From Bacillus cereus group sp. RP43 (GTDB taxonomy: Bacteria > Bacillota > Bacilli > Bacillales > Bacillaceae_G): DNA of 64,000 nt. The stretch's first letter is position 1. The number at the start of each line of letters is the position of its first letter. A program made the position numbers and the translations under genes. The stretch spans positions 3,410,001 to 3,474,000 of the forward strand of contig NZ_JARVHQ010000001.1 in NCBI RefSeq assembly GCF_040459645.1, read 5' to 3'. The notes beneath the pieces were generated by a model, which made no database searches, was not told where the DNA came from, and saw nothing but the letters and a program-made list of their open reading frames with translations. Positions 46,839 to 55,438 of this stretch are shown here, piece after piece.

Positions 46839-48464
46839 TTACTTTCCCTCTATTTTCTTAATCTCATAATCAATTTCTAAAAACTTGACTCCAAATATCC
46901 ACATTCTATGATTAGCTTCTAATATTTGATCCTTGCTCTCTTTAATAATAAAAGTCTCTGCTAATGGTAAACGTATTGTAAAGAAACGAGTATGTAAATA
47001 AATCCCCTCATCTCCCTTACTATTTCTTCTCAGCTTACTAGTAATGATTAAATCATTACTCTTATTACATAATTTCAAAATTCCCGTCATATTCGAATAT
47101 GGTAAAGGTAATCCGATATTCATATATGTCTCATTCTTATGTGTATGTTTTGCGTAAAGAGCTACAAAAATAGATTCTCCTGCTTCATTTTTTCTTAGCC
47201 AAGCCCTTACATTCTCTCTTCCATCCTTCTCATCTATTATCCCAATGATAGAGCTATGCATCGTTTCCCACTTGCCGCCCATTCCTAAATGTATTTGTTC
47301 TACACGCTTACTCATTTTCTCATAACAAAATGCAACCGGGCGGAACCAACGAGTCCATTTAATATTTGATTGTAACTGATACTCTTTTGTATTTTCATAA
47401 AAACGAATAATACTTAAAGGAATCTTCGCCATGTCAAATGCCTCACTATGAAAATCATTCATTTTATCAACTAAACCTTTGTATTCCTTGCTATCTATTA
47501 AATTTCTGTTATGTAAAAATGCTTCACCAACTGTCGCAGTTCCTCTTAACCTGCTCATTGGTTTCCCGTAATATTTATAATTCGGAGTACTCTTTTCAAT
47601 CATCCAGCCAACAAATGCTGGTAACGCTACTCCAATTCCATTTACAACACCGTGAATCCAAACCATTTGTGCAATTGTAATCGTCATTACTTGTTTGAAA
47701 TTTCCGTATGAATATATGAGTGAAAACATTATTGTTACCATAAGTGTGCTAGAAGAAAGAACTAAAAGTACCTTCGCACTTATAGTATTGAATTTCGTTC
47801 TCCACACGTAAACTCCATATCCATAAATCGCACATAAATATATGAACACTGCAAAAAATTCAAATATCCTTGAGTATGTAATTCCTATCGCAACTGTCAT
47901 AGGTGAAATGACTATGATAAACATAATAGCATCATATACTTTACTTCTCTTTTCTCTTTTCCTCCCTATTAAACCCGCTGACAATGGTAATAAAAACGCC
48001 GAATAATGAAAGTGTGCCGCTGTAAGTAAAACAATGTCAGAACTAAAGTGCATAATCGAAACCTTTGCTACTGAAGCAAAAAACCAAAAACCACCTAAAA
48101 ACAAATAAATAAACGCACTATCGATAGCCGTCTCTTCTATCGGTTTCCATCCTCTTTCTAACAATCTACTTACACCAAATAACGCAACGATTCCTGTATA
48201 TGCAAACCAAAGTAGCGCAAAGAAATAGTGATTTGTTACGAAAGCTAGCATTGCACTGATTGCTGCGATTGGATATAAAAACGATACAAATTTATAAAAT
48301 AATACATACGATCCATTTCTTTTTTTCTTGTCAATAATACAAAAAGACATCGGTATAAATAACAAAATAGATAATAAAATAATTGCTTCAACTGGGTTTA
48401 CATTCGACCACTCACATATTAGAAAAATAATATAGCAAGCAAGTCCAAATATTATATTTTTCAT
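46839..48464 (-). CDS. YndJ-type membrane protein
   Basis: A 541-residue protein: about ten hydrophobic segments over the first 300 residues, then a soluble C-terminal half (about 310-541) with no known catalytic motif. The start and HFHYSAFLLPLSAGLIGR region match YndJ of B. subtilis. It lies 5 nt after the DUF4166 gene on the same strand. Function unknown. Confidence 0.82.
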   Translation of the reverse strand: MKNIIFGLACYIIFLICEWSNVNPVEAIILLSILLFIPMSFCIIDKKKRNGSYVLFYKFVSFLYPIAAISAMLAFVTNHYFFALLWFAYTGIVALFGVSRLLERGWKPIEETAIDSAFIYLFLGGFWFFASVAKVSIMHFSSDIVLLTAAHFHYSAFLLPLSAGLIGRKREKRSKVYDAIMFIIVISPMTVAIGITYSRIFEFFAVFIYLCAIYGYGVYVWRTKFNTISAKVLLVLSSSTLMVTIMFSLIYSYGNFKQVMTITIAQMVWIHGVVNGIGVALPAFVGWMIEKSTPNYKYYGKPMSRLRGTATVGEAFLHNRNLIDSKEYKGLVDKMNDFHSEAFDMAKIPLSIIRFYENTKEYQLQSNIKWTRWFRPVAFCYEKMSKRVEQIHLGMGGKWETMHSSIIGIIDEKDGRENVRAWLRKNEAGESIFVALYAKHTHKNETYMNIGLPLPYSNMTGILKLCNKSNDLIITSKLRRNSKGDEGIYLHTRFFTIRLPLAETFIIKESKDQILEANHRMWIFGVKFLEIDYEIKKIEGK

Positions 48465-48469
48465 CTCGT

Positions 48470-49081
48470 TTATTCCCTTTCCACAAATGTTCCCTTATAT
48501 GAAAATAATGAACCAATTAACGGATTTCGTACTTGTACATGAATTCGAAAACATTGTAGTGCTTCATCATAACTCTCTACAATTTTTGCCTCTCCGTATA
48601 AAAATCTAGGTAACGGTATTTTTCTTCCAAACATAAAAAACCATTGTTTCTTTGAAGAAATATGCATCCCGCCTTTTTCATCAATATAAAAACTCAATGT
48701 AGAAACGAGTAAATGTGGCTCACCAAAATAATCTACAATTTCATTATTCTCTTCATCCAACTGCATAACAGCGTTAAAATATCTTTTCTTATTATGAAAA
48801 TAAAAAGTACGATTCCACCGTACAAATTCTTTCCCCTGTTCATCTCGCTCAGCGGTATTATGTATCGTAAATGGCACTTTCTTTCCTCGCTCAGAGAAAA
48901 ACATTCGAAACTTCGATGCAATTTTCAAAATCAATTTAACTAAAAAAGAGCCACCGTAAATTTCATCCATTTCCCCTTCTCCTGTAAAACTATTCTCTTC
49001 TGTAATCGCATATCGCTTCTGCAATTTTGGATGAAGCCTTTTATAAGAATCCCCTAATAATCTTTCATAAATATTAACCAT
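48470..49081 (-). CDS. DUF4166-domain protein
   Basis: A 203-residue protein that is mostly one DUF4166 domain (NIYERLLGDSYKRLHPKLQ; WNRTFYFHNKKRYFNAVMQ; LVSTLSFYIDEKGGMHISS). In other bacteria the domain is attached to membrane or dehydrogenase parts. It lies between the SRPBCC-DoxX gene (4 nt upstream) and the YndJ gene (5 nt downstream), so the three are co-translated and may form one membrane complex. Role unknown. Confidence 0.8.
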   Translation of the reverse strand: MVNIYERLLGDSYKRLHPKLQKRYAITEENSFTGEGEMDEIYGGSFLVKLILKIASKFRMFFSERGKKVPFTIHNTAERDEQGKEFVRWNRTFYFHNKKRYFNAVMQLDEENNEIVDYFGEPHLLVSTLSFYIDEKGGMHISSKKQWFFMFGRKIPLPRFLYGEAKIVESYDEALQCFRIHVQVRNPLIGSLFSYKGTFVERE

Positions 49082-49085
49082 ATAC

Positions 49086-49988
49086 TTATCCCTTTCTCGT
49101 CCTCTTGCAATTTTTTGCGCTTGGCAAATTAGTGCTATTTATATAACCGACAATCGATAACCCTATTAGAAGAAAATTTAATGTAATCGGATTAAACGGT
49201 TGCGTAAAACTAGCGATATTCGTCGATCCTGCCGCTAATGTTAAAACTATCAACAATATAATATGCAATATAAATAGTTTTCGCTTTTGAAGTGGCAATA
49301 GCCACATAACACCCCATATTATTTCTAAAAATCCAACTATTTTAAGTATAAAAATACTACTTTCATTCGATCCGATTAGTGCAGAAAGCATCTTTACTTC
49401 TTCTGAATGAGTAAACATCAATTTCGGTACAATCCCTTGATATAACCATACGAAGGCAAATAAAAAGCAAACAAGCCAATAAGTCATCGTTCTTCTAATT
49501 AGCAACTTAGGATGAAGCCCCTTTTCTAACCATAATTTTAAAGCATCAAAACTCCATGCAGTCGCAGAGCCTAATAAAGGCCGAAAAACATATGAATCTA
49601 TCACATTCCCTATGCGACCAAACCTTGTATCATAATCATATTGCGTTTCAAAATGAATATGTTCTCCATTCAGTGTATATTTCCAATAACCTCGTCCTAT
49701 TTGTATAAGTGATAACTTATTGTCTGTCCAAAATTTCAATGAGGAAATGCGTTCCCCAGTTTCTTTTCTTATTTCACCTATCGATTCCCCTTCTCCGGCT
49801 ATTTCAAGCCCAAATCCGATCTTTGTTTTATATAAAAACTTCTGCGGTTCTCCCTCTTTCTTCTCTAAATAAGAAATTTCAGTAAAACGAGCATCCCACT
49901 CTGTATGTAGGTCTGGTTCTTGCGTATATTCCCATAATTTCTCCATTGTTGTTTTCATTTCTGTCGCAACATAAATAGGCCTCTTCAT
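49086..49988 (-). CDS. SRPBCC plus DoxX-like fusion protein
   Basis: A 300-residue protein. The N-terminal 160 residues resemble a START/SRPBCC lipid- or ligand-binding fold (EMKTTMEKLWEYTQEPDLHTEWDARFTEI; the beta-rich KLSLIQIGRGYWKYTL). The C-terminal 130 residues form four membrane helices of the DoxX-like type. It is the first gene of the YndJ-DUF4166 operon. A ligand-binding domain on a small membrane module suggests sensing or shuttling a lipid or quinone; this is inference. Confidence 0.8.
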   Translation of the reverse strand: MKRPIYVATEMKTTMEKLWEYTQEPDLHTEWDARFTEISYLEKKEGEPQKFLYKTKIGFGLEIAGEGESIGEIRKETGERISSLKFWTDNKLSLIQIGRGYWKYTLNGEHIHFETQYDYDTRFGRIGNVIDSYVFRPLLGSATAWSFDALKLWLEKGLHPKLLIRRTMTYWLVCFLFAFVWLYQGIVPKLMFTHSEEVKMLSALIGSNESSIFILKIVGFLEIIWGVMWLLPLQKRKLFILHIILLIVLTLAAGSTNIASFTQPFNPITLNFLLIGLSIVGYINSTNLPSAKNCKRTRKG

Positions 49989-50182
49989 GCTTCCACCTCC
50001 TATACTCTATATTTTCAATGTACATGCAATACATTTATTTTGCTACATTTTTCACAAACTTTTTTTCGAAAAAGAAAGAATTTTGAAAATATATATAAAA
50101 CACTTGATTCCCTGAAAAATTTAAATTATTATAAAACAAATGTTACCAACAACTTCATAAATCATACACTCTCGCCTAAAAC

Positions 50183-50484
50183 GTGAGATAGAGGTTGCAA
50201 CGCTTATAAGTATTCTAAAGGAGACACAGAGATGTCTATGAATTTAGAGGAAAGGAAGTGTTGCCGAAATTGATAAATTTCTCTGCATTTATCAATTGGG
50301 GCTGTTTTCGAATAGAAACAGAACTGTCATATGTACAGACGTGTACGTATGAAGAGCTATCTACAAAAAAGAGATATCATTTTCATGATATTCCTTTTTT
50401 GGCGGTTTTTTTATTAGCTCCGTTTTCTGTTTCCCTTTTCCTGTAACAGCACCATCCTCACTTATTTGAGATGGTGTTTTTTGT
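50183..50484 (+). promoter_or_regulatory. Lysine riboswitch (L-box) leader of lysC
   Basis: The aptamer spans about 50183-50364 with the diagnostic segments GATAGAGGTTGCA, CTTATAAGTA, GTTGCCGAAATTG, TTGGGGCTG and AGAACTGTCA, and the closing P1 partner CTATCTAC. The expression platform ends in a terminator (CACCATC-TCA ... TGAGATGGTGTTTTTTG, 50449-50484). Lysine binding should favour termination. It controls lysC, which starts 85 nt later. Confidence 0.95.
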
Positions 50485-50568
50485 TTTTCTCTCTGGTAAC
50501 TACAGGAATATTGGGATTTGTATATGTCCTAACCTATTCTTAAAAATGGACGAAAGAAGGAATTCGTA

Positions 50569-51798
50569 ATGGAAACGATTGTACAAAAATTTGGCGGTAC
50601 TTCTGTCGGAAGCGTCGAACGCATTCAACATGTAGCAAATTTAATTATTGAAGAATATGAACGAGGACATAGTATTGTCTCTGTCGTTTCAGCAATGGGA
50701 AAAAGTACGGATAAACTTGTAGCACTTGCTAACGCTATTACTGAAAATCCAAGTAAACGTGAAATGGATATGCTCCTATCTACAGGAGAACAAGTAACTA
50801 TTTCATTATTAACAATGGCACTACAAACAAAAGGTTATAACGCAATTTCATTAACAGGATGGCAAGCTGGTATTACGACAGAATCTGTACATAGTAGTGC
50901 ACGGATTACTGACATTAACACCACTCGTATTCAGTCTCACCTTACTGAAGGCACGATTGTTATAGTAGCTGGTTTCCAAGGAGTAAGTGAAGAAAATGAA
51001 ATTACCACACTTGGCCGCGGTGGTTCTGATACGACTGCTGTTGCATTAGCTGCGGCACTAAAAGCGAAAAAATGTGATATTTATACGGATGTGACCGGCG
51101 TATATACGACTGATCCACGAGTTGTACAAGATGCTTATAAATTAGATGAAATTTCTTATGACGAAATGTTAGAGCTTGCCAACCTCGGTGCTGGCGTATT
51201 ACACCCACGCGCTGTTGAGTTTGCTAAAAATCATAATGTAGTTTTAGAAGTACGATCAAGCATGGAACAAGAAAACGGAACAATTGTAAGGGGAGAATGT
51301 AACATGGAACAACAAGCAATCGTTAAAGGTATTGCATTTGAGGATAATATTACACGCGTCACAATTAAAGGATTAGAACAAGGTGCACTTTCAACAGTTT
51401 TCTCTACATTAGCAGCAGCACATATTAATGTAGATATTATTATTCAAAGTATTACAAATGAAGAAACTGTTCACCTCTCCTTCTCGATCCATTCTAATGA
51501 TTTAAGAGAAGCATTAGAAGTATTGGAACAAAATCAAGAAGCACTTCACTATGAATCTGTAGAACATGAAAATCATTTAGCAAAAGTATCAATTGTAGGA
51601 TCAGGTATGGTATCTAACCCTGGTGTCGCTGCGAATATGTTCACTACTTTAAAAGAAGGTGGTATTCATATTAAAATGGTAAGTACATCTGAAATTAAAG
51701 TATCAGTTGTAATTGACCGTATTCATTTAGTAGATGGTGTTGAAGCACTCCATCAATCATTTATGGCAAAAATTGAGCCTTTAGTGCAGATGAGTTAA
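50569..51798 (+). CDS. lysC: Aspartokinase, lysine-sensitive type (LysC, aspartokinase II)
   Basis: Phosphorylates aspartate, the first step to lysine, threonine, methionine and diaminopimelate. The 409-residue protein has the N-terminal KFGGTSVG motif, GRGGSDTTAVALA for substrate binding, and two C-terminal ACT domains (about 265-405) that sense lysine. SD GAAAGAAGGA before the ATG. It sits alone behind a lysine riboswitch, so control is at both transcript and enzyme level. An internal SD and ATG suggest a second, shorter product. Confidence 0.94.
   Translation: METIVQKFGGTSVGSVERIQHVANLIIEEYERGHSIVSVVSAMGKSTDKLVALANAITENPSKREMDMLLSTGEQVTISLLTMALQTKGYNAISLTGWQAGITTESVHSSARITDINTTRIQSHLTEGTIVIVAGFQGVSEENEITTLGRGGSDTTAVALAAALKAKKCDIYTDVTGVYTTDPRVVQDAYKLDEISYDEMLELANLGAGVLHPRAVEFAKNHNVVLEVRSSMEQENGTIVRGECNMEQQAIVKGIAFEDNITRVTIKGLEQGALSTVFSTLAAAHINVDIIIQSITNEETVHLSFSIHSNDLREALEVLEQNQEALHYESVEHENHLAKVSIVGSGMVSNPGVAANMFTTLKEGGIHIKMVSTSEIKVSVVIDRIHLVDGVEALHQSFMAKIEPLVQMS
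51304..51798 (+). CDS. Internal in-frame start: regulatory beta subunit of aspartokinase
   Basis: In frame with lysC, an ATG at codon 246 is preceded by AAGGGGAG (51288-51295) with eight bases spacing. It would yield a 164-residue protein holding both ACT domains. B. subtilis aspartokinase II is known to be an alpha2-beta2 enzyme whose beta subunit arises from such an internal start; here it is inferred from the conserved SD and position. Confidence 0.7.
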   Translation: MEQQAIVKGIAFEDNITRVTIKGLEQGALSTVFSTLAAAHINVDIIIQSITNEETVHLSFSIHSNDLREALEVLEQNQEALHYESVEHENHLAKVSIVGSGMVSNPGVAANMFTTLKEGGIHIKMVSTSEIKVSVVIDRIHLVDGVEALHQSFMAKIEPLVQMS

Positions 51799-52143
51799 TT
51801 TCCACCAGTAAAACTTAAAACAAATTATATGAATCTATTTCCTTCCTATATAAATAGAAAGCTGTTTGTATTGTATAGATTGACAAGAAAGTTATTTTAT
51901 CGAATAGCAACTACATTATCAAATTCTTGAAATGATAGCATTCACGAAATAAAGTTCGCGCATATTTCAATAGTAGAGGGTTTACGAAGTGTTGTTCGTT
52001 AACAAGATGTTATATACTATACCCGAAAACACCTTGTCACATTTCCCTACACTGTGACAAGGTGTTTTTTGTTTAGAAGAGATTTTAGTATAATTATGAG
52101 GATAATTAGATAATAAATTTATACATATAAGGAGATAAAGACT
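51799..52143. other. Intergenic region lysC to VOC gene
   Basis: About 345 bp without a credible gene. It holds one strong terminator at 52026-52072. A TTGACA is present near 51888 without a good matching -10. Confidence 0.7.
52026..52072 (+). terminator. Rho-independent terminator downstream of lysC
   Basis: AAAACACCTTGTCAC ... GTGACAAGGTGTTTTTTG, a long near-perfect stem with a T run. Confidence 0.85.
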
Positions 52144-52596
52144 ATGACAAAAAACAGATTACTACGAATGGACAATGTCAGCATCGTTGTAGAATCCCTT
52201 GATAACGCAATCTCTTTCTTCGAGGAGATTGGCTTGAATCTCGAAGGACGAGCTACTGTTGAAGGTGAATGGGCTGGTCGCGTAACTGGACTCGGTTCTC
52301 AGTGCGTAGAGATTGCTATGATGGTTACGCCAGATGGTCACAGCCGAATTGAACTTTCGCGATTTCTCACCCCACCTACTATAGCAGATCACCGGACAGC
52401 TCCTGTAAACGCCCTCGGTTATCTGCGCGTCATGTTCACCGTCGAAGACATTGACGAAATGGTATCCAGACTTACTAAGCATGGTGCTCAGCTCGTTGGC
52501 GAAGTAGTTCAGTATGAGAACTCATATCGACTCTGCTACATTCGTGGAACCGAAGGAATTTTAATCGGTTTGGCGGAAGAACTCGGTAACAAATAA
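52144..52596 (+). CDS. VOC/glyoxalase-fold protein
   Basis: A 150-residue protein with one vicinal-oxygen-chelate domain (MDNVSIVVESLDNAISFFEEIGLNLEG; LGYLRVMFTVEDIDEMVSRL; YIRGTEGILIGLAEEL). Members include glyoxalases, dioxygenases and drug-binding or thiol-transfer proteins. SD AAGGAG. The coding DNA appears richer in G+C and uses codons such as CGC, CTC and GTC more than neighbours, a hint of acquisition. Activity cannot be assigned. Confidence 0.8.
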   Translation: MTKNRLLRMDNVSIVVESLDNAISFFEEIGLNLEGRATVEGEWAGRVTGLGSQCVEIAMMVTPDGHSRIELSRFLTPPTIADHRTAPVNALGYLRVMFTVEDIDEMVSRLTKHGAQLVGEVVQYENSYRLCYIRGTEGILIGLAEELGNK

Positions 52597-52884
52597 GTAA
52601 GTGATGTTTTATAAAAAGCCTTTACTGAAATATACATTACTGAATTAAAAATATTTGAAGCACATTCTTACTCCATAAAACTTAAATTTTCAACCCCGTC
52701 CTAACTTTAGAACGGGGTTATGCTTATTGAACTTTTAAAATCAAATAACTTTATTATCATTTTACAAATACATTCCGAGACTTTATACAAACAACTTTTC
52801 AATACATTATCAACATCTAAAAATTTCTATAAAATAATTCAATTATTCTTAATACTCTTTCCTAGGAAATATAACGGACTCTTC

Positions 52885-53306
52885 TCACTTCTTATCATAT
52901 ATATCTTTCCCTTTAAAAAACGAGCGAAATTCATTCAAAATAACTTTCTTCACGTCAGAATAAAAAACCATCATGAATAGTGCAATTCCTAATAAGATTT
53001 CTTGCATTCCTTCATAATCAATGAAAGCATTCAAAATTAGCAAACCACATCCAATATAAAAACCAAACTCATTCTCTTTCTCAAAATCCGATTCTTCTTC
53101 ATCAATATGTATCTTCTCTTTACAACTTTGATTCCCTTTTATTAACTCGTCTAGCGTAACATTATACATTTCGCTAAGCAAAATTAAATTATCAATATCC
53201 GGACAGCTTTTATCATGTTCCCATTTATCCCAATCTTTTTAGCAACATCTTCCTGTGAAAAAACCTTTGCTTCTCGAAGCTTTTTTAGTTGTATTCCTAA
53301 ATTCAT
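52885..53306 (-). pseudogene. XRE-family regulator disrupted by a small internal deletion
   Basis: From the ATG at 53306 the frame reads a normal XRE start (MNLGIQLKKLREAKVFSQEDVAKKIGI) and then runs into unrelated residues and a stop. A second frame resumes KWEHDKSCPDIDNLILLSEMYN and continues to the gene end at 52885, with a C-terminal membrane segment (FYIGCGLLILNAFI, EILLGIALFMMVFY). The two parts fit together if about 19 nt, the recognition helix (consensus SRQSVYK-like), is missing between GGGATA and AATGGG. The SD would be CCCCCC-complement GGGGGG. Product likely non-functional. Confidence 0.8.
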
Positions 53307-53400
53307 AACGCCCCCCTTTTAACAAATTATTATATAAAAGGATATAGAAATGAAAGAAACTATTAGTAAAAATCACTGTAAACCATTCGTTTACATAATA

Positions 53401-53442
53401 AAAACAGGGAGAGCTGCTCTATTTTTAAGCAACTCTCCCTCA
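53401..53442 (-). terminator. Terminator after asnA
   Basis: GGGAGAG-TGCT ... AGCAG-CTCTCCC followed by TGTTTTTATT on the minus strand. Confidence 0.8.
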
Positions 53443-53450
53443 TATTTCTA

Positions 53451-54434
53451 TTAAAACAGATGAATGTTTTCTTTCTTGCAAGCTTCACGTAAATCGTCAG
53501 GCCATACAGAAGATTGAACTTCACCGATATGCGCTTTACGTAAGAAGTACATACACATTCTTGATTGGCCGATACCACCACCAATTGTTAATGGTAGTAC
53601 GTCTTCTAAAATACCTTTATGGAAATCATACTCACGTTTGAAGTCTTCACCAGTTTTCGTTAATTGCTCATCAAGTGCTTTACTATCAACACGAATTCCC
53701 ATTGATGATAATTCGAATGAAGCTTGTAGTACTGGGTGCCAGAATAAAATGTCACCGTTTAATTTCCAATCATCATAATCGGATGCGCGTCCATCGTGCT
53801 TTTCACCTGAACGGAGTGCATCACCAATTCCAATAATAAAGACTGCACCGTGTTCTTTCGCAATTGCATGTTCACGATCTTTCGGTGTTAATTCTGGATA
53901 TTTATCTTCCAGTTCTTGAGAAGTAATGAAAACAATTTCTTCTGGTAAATACTTTCCAAGGAACGGATACTTTTCAAATAAGTGATCTTCCAATTCTTTG
54001 AATATTCCATAAATTGTTTGTACTGTTTTTTGTAAGTAATCGACAGTACGCCATTCTTTTTGAACGATTTTTTCCCAATCCCATTGGTCAACATAAATGG
54101 AATGCGTTGCATCAAGTTCTTCATCACGACGAATCGCGTTCATGTTTGTATATAAACCTTCACCAGCTTCATATCCGTATTCATGTAATGCGAATCTTTT
54201 CCACTTCGCTAGTGAATGTACAATTTCTAATTCTTCTCCTGAATGTAACATATCAAACTCAATTGGACGTTCTACACCGTTTAAGTGATCGTTTAATCCT
54301 GATTTTTTCGTTACGAATAATGGTGCAGATACGCGGAATAGTTCAAGACGTTTTGCTAATTGATCCTCGAAAAATGTTTTAACTTCCTTAATTGCGATTT
54401 GAGTCTCTCTTACTGTCATTAATGATTGATACAT
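53451..54434 (-). CDS. asnA: Aspartate-ammonia ligase (asparagine synthetase A)
   Basis: Makes asparagine from aspartate, ammonia and ATP. The 327-residue class II tRNA-synthetase-like protein has [31 protein letters not shown] and the C-terminal [14 protein letters not shown] motif. Length matches E. coli AsnA (330). It stands alone behind an Asn-type T-box, so it should be induced by uncharged tRNA-Asn. Confidence 0.96.
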   Translation of the reverse strand: MYQSLMTVRETQIAIKEVKTFFEDQLAKRLELFRVSAPLFVTKKSGLNDHLNGVERPIEFDMLHSGEELEIVHSLAKWKRFALHEYGYEAGEGLYTNMNAIRRDEELDATHSIYVDQWDWEKIVQKEWRTVDYLQKTVQTIYGIFKELEDHLFEKYPFLGKYLPEEIVFITSQELEDKYPELTPKDREHAIAKEHGAVFIIGIGDALRSGEKHDGRASDYDDWKLNGDILFWHPVLQASFELSSMGIRVDSKALDEQLTKTGEDFKREYDFHKGILEDVLPLTIGGGIGQSRMCMYFLRKAHIGEVQSSVWPDDLREACKKENIHLF

Positions 54435-54479
54435 GGTGGTTTCCTCCTAAAATGTTTGGATGTTGTGAAAAGAAGCCAA

Positions 54480-54785
54480 CAAAAAAAGCCCTTCTTTCCC
54501 AAAAAACTGGGACGAAAGACTTTGGTTCCGCGGTACCACCCAAATTAGCAACAGAGGTTGCTCACTTATACAGTACGGAGATTAAAAAATCTCGATACTG
54601 TTCTTCTTGTAACGGCGAAGTTCCCGGCTAAGTCTACTTTCCTATAAAGGATTTCGGTTAGCGACTCCAGGAGGTTCTTCATAATAGGCTTCGTATCAGG
54701 CTCACACCGCCCCTGACTCGCTTAAACTACATCCTACTACTACTCGTCCTTTCATAGTCGTTTTATTGTCACATCTCTGAAACAT
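54480..54785 (-). promoter_or_regulatory. T-box riboswitch leader of asnA, asparagine-type
   Basis: The minus strand shows Stem I features, the T-box GGGTGGTACCGCGGAACC (about 54527-54544) and a terminator stem (AAGTCTTTCGTCCCA ... TGGGAAAGAAGGGCTT, 54487-54524) with a T run. The specifier at plus-strand 54674-54676 reads AAC, asparagine, matching the gene product. That agreement supports the specifier alignment used for the other two leaders. Confidence 0.95.
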
Positions 54786-54895
54786 TTTATTAATGATTAT
54801 TCTATACAAAAAATAAAGAAAGTCAACAAAAAGTTTTAAAATATTTTTCAATTCTATATTTTACGGCTTTATTGATTGTTGTTAATTTAACATCT

Positions 54896-55012
54896 TTACT
54901 TCTTCTGCCTCGTCAATCCAAAAAATGTTTCACTAACCGAAACTAACGTATACACAACAATTAGTGTAAACGTTCGAAATATAGAATCCGCAGTATTTCT
55001 TATTATTTTCAT
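54896..55012 (-). CDS. Possible small membrane protein (38 aa)
   Basis: A minus-strand frame MKIIRNTADSIFRTF... with a hydrophobic centre (FTLIVVYTLVSVSETFFG) and a basic end (LTRQKK). The only upstream purine-rich motif is GGA 13 bases away, so translation is doubtful. In-frame codons upstream extend the basic N-terminus without a standard start. Not recognised. Confidence 0.3.
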   Translation of the reverse strand: MKIIRNTADSIFRTFTLIVVYTLVSVSETFFGLTRQKK

Positions 55013-55171
55013 TTTCTTTGTAATTCCTTTCAGTTTACTTGCAATTTCATGATATACTATAGCATTCAAGCAGTTTGTTTTTACTTAAAGCAAGCATAGT
55101 CATTTATCGATAGTATTTTTCTAAAACATTGGCTATTATCAAACAAGATTTTTATATAACGGAGTGATCAT

Positions 55172-55303
55172 ATGAGTAAAACGAAAGCAAAACCGAAAAA
55201 AGGTGTAGGACAAGGTACAGGAAGTAAGGGATGGAACCGTTGGCAATCAAGTGCGAAAAAGAAAGCTGCAAAACCATACAAGAGTAAAGGTACAAAGAAA
55301 TAA
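55172..55303 (+). CDS. DUF3934-type small basic protein (43 aa)
   Basis: A 43-residue, very Lys-rich protein (MSKTKAKPKKGVGQGTGSKG, then WNRWQSSAKKK) with GTGSKGWNRW typical of the DUF3934 family of Bacillus. SD GGAGTG before the ATG. Its charge suggests nucleic-acid binding, but no function is known. It is too short for the usual length cutoff. Confidence 0.75.
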   Translation: MSKTKAKPKKGVGQGTGSKGWNRWQSSAKKKAAKPYKSKGTKK

Positions 55304-55310
55304 AATAAAT

Positions 55311-55365
55311 AGTGGGAGATGAACAACTCTCACTGATTAAAGTTTCACTTTATCTCTTTACTTTG
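55311..55365. repeat. Interspersed hairpin repeat, copy 2, acting as a terminator
   Basis: AGTGGGAGATGAACAACTCTCACT (stem 55311-55334) followed by the AAAGTTTCACTTTATC box. The minus strand shares its GATAAAGTGAAACTTTAATC stretch with the element at 13074-13165. It directly follows the DUF3934 gene and probably ends its transcript. Confidence 0.6.
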
Positions 55366-55392
55366 TACAAAACAAAATATAATTATTACAAC

Positions 55393-55434
55393 AAAAAAGC
55401 TATGCTTTCATCTCTGTGAAAGCATAGCTTTTTC
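55393..55434 (-). terminator. Terminator after the SNF2 helicase gene
   Basis: AAAAGCTATGCTTTCA ... TGAAAGCATAGCTTTTTTG on the minus strand. Confidence 0.85.
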
Positions 55435-55438
55435 CATA

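Noticed and set aside
50258..50446. A 62-codon frame upstream of lysC
   Set aside because: It runs through the lysine riboswitch aptamer and expression platform; the conserved RNA explains the sequence.
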